Part shown: positions 19,773 through 23,928 of the stretch, piece by piece
Layout of the letters: each line of letters begins with the position of its first letter
How positions within the stretch are numbered: the stretch's first letter is position 1
From: Glaciozyma antarctica PI12
Lineage: Eukaryota > Basidiomycota > Microbotryomycetes > Kriegeriales > Camptobasidiaceae
Length of the DNA: 23,928 nt
Direction of reading: 5' to 3'
Assembly (NCBI GenBank): GCA_002917775.1
Contig: KZ627148.1
Location: 1,565,241-1,589,168 of the forward strand
Program-made: the position numbers and the translations under genes
Notes under the pieces: model-generated
The model's input: the letters and a program-made list of their open reading frames with translations, nothing else
Told to the model about the DNA's origin: nothing
Database searches by the model: none

Positions 19773-21076
19773 AGGTCGAGAGAGGTGATGGCCGGAGATG
19801 GGATGGGTGGGGCGCCTTGGTTGAGATTGGCGTGGCTGGTTGGCTGGATAAGTTGCTGCTGTCTTCTCGCTGGACTGTAGGCCTCTGTGCTGAGTCAATC
19901 TGTGTGTGGAGGAGGGGAAGGAGGACAAGCTCAGCAGCCCCTACAGCTCAACCTATCCTCCTCAGCCAAAACGCGGCATTCTCCGCCAGCAGAGGTACGC
20001 GCCAGAGTATGCTCAGAGCGTGCTCAGTAATCATTTCAAGCTGCTCAGAGAACTGCTTTAACAAAACGAAGAACAGCGCGCGCCCTCGCAGCTCGAGAGA
20101 GACGGCAGCTCCAACGCGACGACGAGCTCCCTCCTTCCTCCCTCTTACACACGAGTCAACGTCCTTCAAGCAACGCCATTCTTACAGCCAAAGGAGCGTA
20201 CACTCCACCCGACGTTCGCACGACACGCCCCGCCCGACTCGCCTTCCTCCTATCCCACCAGCTCACACCAGCTCCCACCTACGCCCACGTCAGCTCACGC
20301 TCAGCTCGCAGGCGCAGGCGTCGGCTCTACTCATTGCCAACCGCAACCCTACACGCCTCTCGTCATCGTTGCTGGACAGGATCCCGTTCCAACTTTGGTG
20401 CGGCCTTCTCATACGCGTCCTGGTCGAATGGACGTTGCACGGGGCTCGCTCGCCTACGGGTCGCGACTGCAGGGCGGTGGGGTTCCGGTTAAGACTCGCT
20501 GAGATCGCTGGGTCCGAACGTTTCAGCGCCAAGGTCCCGCACCTTGCGGCTCTGGCTCAAGACCTAGCTGGCTGAGCTCTGCGCCTTGACTCCAGCCCTC
20601 TCCATTTTGCTCCCCCCGGGCCAGCCTGACTGGAAGAGACTGGAAGGCCGACGACGACTCGACGGATATCATCTCTTGCAATCACCCACCGACTCCCACC
20701 GAGTCGCTCGTGACCTCTCTTGGAGAGTTCCGGCTTCGTGGGATCCATCTTTCTCGCCCCACTGCGCGTTCTCGTGACGTAGCCACGCGACGGTCTTCAA
20801 TATATACTTCCCAAAACAGGACGCTGATCGCAAGAGGTTAAAGCTTTGGAAACTCCCTCGCAGAAGCTCAAACGGCCTCCGCTGGGCTTTGAACTGCTTT
20901 AATCGCTTTACCCGCGTCAGCTGTATCGCAGCTGCGATCGCCTGCGTGATCGCCCAGCGGGTCTTGAACAGGACGACAGGAAGCCAACGCGGAATGCATG
21001 GGTGGACTCTACTCAACCTGCTCGCTGTGGCTGGGCCATCTCTCTTCTTCTTCTTCCAGTTGCGCTCCCTCAAGAA
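19773..21076. other. Divergent 1.3-kb intergenic region
   Basis: This separates the divergent MAM3 and cysteine-rich genes. A long plus-strand open frame (19817-20575) begins with TTG, not ATG, and is compositionally biased, so it is not called. Two out-of-frame ATGs at 20994 and 20998 precede the chosen start at 21077 and could form short upstream frames if the leader includes them. A TATA-like element lies at 20801-20806. Nothing else is supported. Confidence 0.45.
20801..20806 (+). promoter_or_regulatory. TATA-like box of the cysteine-rich gene
   Basis: TATATA within CAATATATAC stands out in GC-rich surroundings, 271 bp before the ATG at 21077. It is the only clear TATA-type element noticed ahead of a gene here. 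In fungi this often marks regulated rather than housekeeping genes. Confidence 0.45.
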
Positions 21077-23928
21077 ATGCGACCCGATTGCAAGCTGCCT
21101 GTTGCCGCCCTCCTGGGTGGTCTCATGGCCTCACTACTCATCACAACCGCCGCCGCCTCCTCAGGTGGCTTCGGATTCCGCCGGCTCATGCGAAACACAG
21201 CTGTGGCGTGTGGAGACGGGTACGTGGGACCGAAGCATTGGGGGAGACGGGTAGCTGGCTTCGACCTTCTCCAGCTTCTCAATCAACACCACCTCCAACG
21301 CCTGCGACTGCGTCTCTCCTCGCAGGCTCCAAGTCAGCCCGCTCCAATGTCTCGCTCCTTGCGAAGATGGGACGTACCCCGCCATGTCTCAGCGCAACAG
21401 TACGGCCTTTCTCTCATTTCTTGGAGCTCGTCAGCTGATTTTCGTGCGCTCTTTCGCTCAGCTGCCGTCTGTAACCCCTGCCCCACCTGGTTCGCCACCT
21501 GCTCCTCCTCAACGCTCGCACTCTCATGGTAAGCCTTCAAACCTTTTTGGGGGTAGGAAAGCTCGCTAACCCGACGCAACCAACAGCAAGTCGGGCTACT
21601 TCCTCTCCGAAGGCAAATGCGTTATCGCTGGCGATTGCCCCGACAAGACGTACCCCAAGATCAAGGCGAACACCTGTGCACCGTGCTATGACAGGGATGC
21701 TCTCAGCTGCGCCAATGGCAAGTTCGGCAGGGCGACTTCGTGGTTCGTCTTTTCTGCGCGCTCGGGGACCCGCTCGCTGACGACTTCCTCGGCAGCGATA
21801 CGCTCTACCTCTACCAAGGCAGCTGCGTTTACGAGTCACACTGCGGACCAGGAACTGTGCCTGAACGTACGCGTAGGTTGTTCCTTGCTGCGTCTCGCGC
21901 AGGGCTCAAATTAAGCGACGACTCCTCCTCTCAGTACGCATCTGCAAGGAACCTACCTGCCCAGTTGGCCAGTTTTCAGCCTGTAACGACTGCGGCAGCA
22001 ATGCTTTGACTTGCGAGTCTCCGACTCACGCTTTCACCTGGTACGCCTTCTCATCGCAAAGTTACGACCGTCCCCTGACTTGCTCCTTCATCGCAGCCGT
22101 CCCTCCTACTACCTCAACAGCGGAGCCTGCGTTCTTCACTGCCCGATTGGTAGCTACATTCAGCCTGGTAGGTTCTCCCTCTTGCGTGGTTTTCGGCAGC
22201 AGCTGATCGATCTCGAGTCGCAGGCGACGGTTCCTCACCCGACGTCTGCAAAGTCTGCGCACCTGGCACGCACTCCATCAAAGAGAGAACCGCCTGCATT
22301 CCTTGCGGGGACCCTAATGCGCTCACCTGCTCGGAGAGCGGAGCTTCGTTGACCTGGTGAGCAGGACCGTCCTTTGCTCTTCTTCGCTGCTGACTTCTCC
22401 TTCTCCTCCTCAGCAATTTTCGTGCACTCGTCGTCGTCCAAGGCGTCTGCTCCTGGTAAAATTTGCTGCTCTTCGCTTCTCGAGCACATGCCTGACGTTG
22501 GGTATGCAGCGCGAACAAGCCGAGCTACCTCACCGCCCACGGGCAGTGTGTCGACTGCCAGGATCCTTCTGGGTTGACCTGCGATAGCTCTGGATCTCTA
22601 ACCTGGTGCGTAGAACTCTTCATGTTCTTATGCAAGACCTGGCTGACGCCTCGTTCTCTCTCAGCAAGCCTGGCCTCGCCCCCGTCAACGGCGTCTGTGC
22701 ATGGTGAGTCTCGCACTGATCTTACGGCCGTCGCTGATTCACTTATTCTTGTTCAGCACGAGGCCAAATACGTACCTCGACAGCGCAGCAAAATGCTCTG
22801 CTTGCCGAGATAGGAACGGGCTCTCGTGTGACAGTTCGGGCTCCCTCACCTGGTACGTCTCTGAATCTCGTACGGTAGCTTGTTCTAACACCACCTTCGC
22901 AGCAAATCGGACGCGCTGAAGGTCCTGAATGGAGTCTGCGACTGGTACTTGCTTCCCCCTTTTGATTACGGGGACGACGCTGACCCCGAGGATCCAGCAT
23001 CGACGCTACGCGGTTCCTCAGCAGTTGGGGAACTTGTACGGTCTGCCGAGATCCTGGAGCTCTCACCTGCGACGGTAACGGCGGAGGATCTCTTACTTGG
23101 TAAGCTCGCTCTCCCCCTCGCTGACCCTCGCTGATCACTTTTTCGCAGCGCGAACCCGGCGTACGTGGTTCGCAACGGTCAATGCGTCTGGTGAGGAGCT
23201 CCCGCTCCTTGTTCGGCGGAGCAGATAGGCTGATTGGCGCTCGAGCAGCCGACATCCTTCTTGCGGAAACTGTCCGGACGATCCAAACGCTATCACATGC
23301 GACAGCGGAGGATCTTTGACTTGGTGAGCTCCTCCTTCGCGTGATAGCCTTTCGAGCAGCTTGCTGACACCTGCATCTACAGCTCGAGCCCGGCTCTTTC
23401 GGTCGTCGGCGGCGTCTGCGTCTGGTGACGTTTCTCGAGCGTGCCTTGCGAAGGGCTGAGCGAGGCTGATCGCTCGAAACAGTACCAACCCGGCGAGCTT
23501 CCTCAACGCCGGCCTGTGCACTCAATGTGCAGATCCCAATGCCCTCACCTGTGACATCGGCGGAGCTTTGACTTGGTGAGCTCCTCCTTCGCGTGATAGC
23601 CTTTCAAGCAGCTCGCTGACACCTGAATCTACAGCTCGAGCCCGGCTCTTTCGGTCGTCGGCGGCGTCTGCGTCTGGTGACGTTTCTCGAGCGTGCCTTG
23701 CGAAGGGCTGAGCGAGGCTGATCGCTCGAAACAGTACCAACCCGGCGAGCTTCCTCAACGCCGGCCTGTGCACTCAATGTGCGAGTACTACCTAGTCCCG
23801 TCCCTACCCTACCGTTCGTACGAAGTACCGGTCGGACCGACGGTTCGAACCTTACGGGTAGGGGGAAGTACGGTCCTCCGTCGCGTGATAGCCTTTCGAG
23901 CAGCTCGCTGACACCTGAATCTACAGCT
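21077..23928 (+). CDS. Secreted cysteine-rich modular repeat protein (3' incomplete)
   Basis: Exons: 21077-21219, 21275-21399, 21462-21528, 21587-21742, 21796-21866, 21935-22040, 22097-22167, 22224-22356, 22414-22455, 22510-22605, 22665-22703, 22757-22852, 22903-22944, 22998-23099, 23149-23190, 23249-23323, 23383-23424, 23483-23575, 23635-23676 and a partial one from 23735. At least 527 residues are visible. The start has a signal peptide (KLPVAALLGGLMASLLITTA). Cysteine-dense modules follow, such as GQCVDCQDPSGLTC, DSSGSLTC, KPGLAPVNGVCAC and NALTCDIGGALTC, resembling furin-like/growth-factor-receptor Cys-rich repeats. From exon 8 on, long exons (75-133 nt) alternate with short ones (39-42 nt). 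Fifteen of 19 introns split a Cys codon after TG. A secreted or surface role is inferred; no enzyme domain or anchor is visible. The frame is disturbed near the right edge, where a palindromic segment intervenes, so the end is uncertain. Confidence 0.82.
23311..23928 (+). repeat. Tandem exon-pair repeat, period 252 then 292
   Basis: The unit is short exon, intron, long exon, intron. Positions 23383-23530 and 23635-23782 are identical over 148 nt, including a 58-nt intron. Similarity extends left through the preceding intron: 23324-23382 against 23576-23634, both 59 nt, with only a few differences. A third copy of that intron resumes at about 23874 and runs to the window end, with the spacing lengthened by 40 nt. 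Confidence 0.9.
23783..23873. repeat. Palindrome-rich 91-nt segment in last repeat copy
   Basis: This replaces the 51 nt (23531-23581) expected from the preceding repeat. It holds perfect palindromes TTCGTACGAA (23815-23824), ACCGGT (23827-23832) and GGTTCGAACC (23842-23851). It also has an imperfect inverted repeat with arms at 23802-23818 (CCCTACCC...GTTCG) and 23846-23863 (CGAAC...GGGTAGGG). No target-site duplication is evident. It may be a small hairpin element, a recombination scar or an assembly error. Confidence 0.6.

Noticed and set aside
19817-20575. 252-codon open frame on plus between MAM3 and the cysteine-rich gene
   Set aside because: It begins with TTG rather than ATG, is rich in Arg/Ser/Pro with no recognisable domain, and long frames without stops are common in GC-rich DNA.
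23842-23851. GGTTCGAACC, like a tRNA T-arm
   Set aside because: The flanks do not form acceptor, D or anticodon arms on either strand. It is part of the palindrome-rich segment.
23311-23928. Regularly spaced repeats that might suggest a CRISPR-like array
   Set aside because: The repeats are exon-intron units of a eukaryotic gene with long identical blocks, not short repeats with unique spacers.

Overview
The window looks like nuclear DNA from a GC-rich basidiomycete yeast. A red yeast of the Rhodotorula/Sporobolomyces type (Microbotryomycetes) is my best guess. Genes are densely packed and carry many short introns (about 39-65 nt) with GTNNGT-type donors, CTGAC/CTAAC branch sites and CAG acceptors. 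Leaders are CT-rich, and the proteins match fungal nuclear families. I saw no bacterial, viral or transposon gene. All exon joins were made by hand from splice signals, frame and family resemblance.

Layout. 1-307 (-): 5' end of a PHO89-type Na+/phosphate symporter, cut by the window edge. 747-2681 (-): intronless mitochondrial PPR-like protein. It shares a 107-bp divergent promoter with 2789-4268 (+), a TTC4/CNS1 Hsp90 co-chaperone. 5574-7571 (+): Pho85-type (PCL) cyclin with a leader intron. 8274-9678 (+): divergent eIF4E-family cap-binding protein with a stable hairpin upstream. 10022-10755 (+): small two-helix mitochondrial membrane protein, perhaps Rcf2-related. It converges on 10992-11709 (-), the complex I LYR subunit NDUFB9. 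12051-14328 (-): Atf1-type bZIP stress regulator. 14859-15957 (-): mitoribosomal mS42/mS43 protein with an SOD fold. 17312-19772 (-): MAM3/CNNM metal transporter with 16 exons. 21077 to the right edge (+): secreted cysteine-rich repeat protein.

The genes do not form one pathway. Four serve mitochondria (PPR, Rcf2-like, NDUFB9, mS42/43). Others handle phosphate and metal transport (PHO89, MAM3), proteostasis and translation (TTC4, eIF4E-like), and signalling (PCL cyclin, Atf1).

The most unusual locus is the last one. It has at least 20 exons, and 15 of its 19 complete introns fall after TG of a cysteine codon. This makes interchangeable phase-2 exons, some of which were duplicated so recently that coding and intron sequence are identical. 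A 91-nt palindrome-rich segment replaces the exon end in the last copy. Other points worth attention are the eIF4E-like protein lacking two canonical tryptophans, a frame-changing tandem acceptor in NDUFB9, exons of 15-17 nt, and a G21 run directly after the mS42/43 stop codon.
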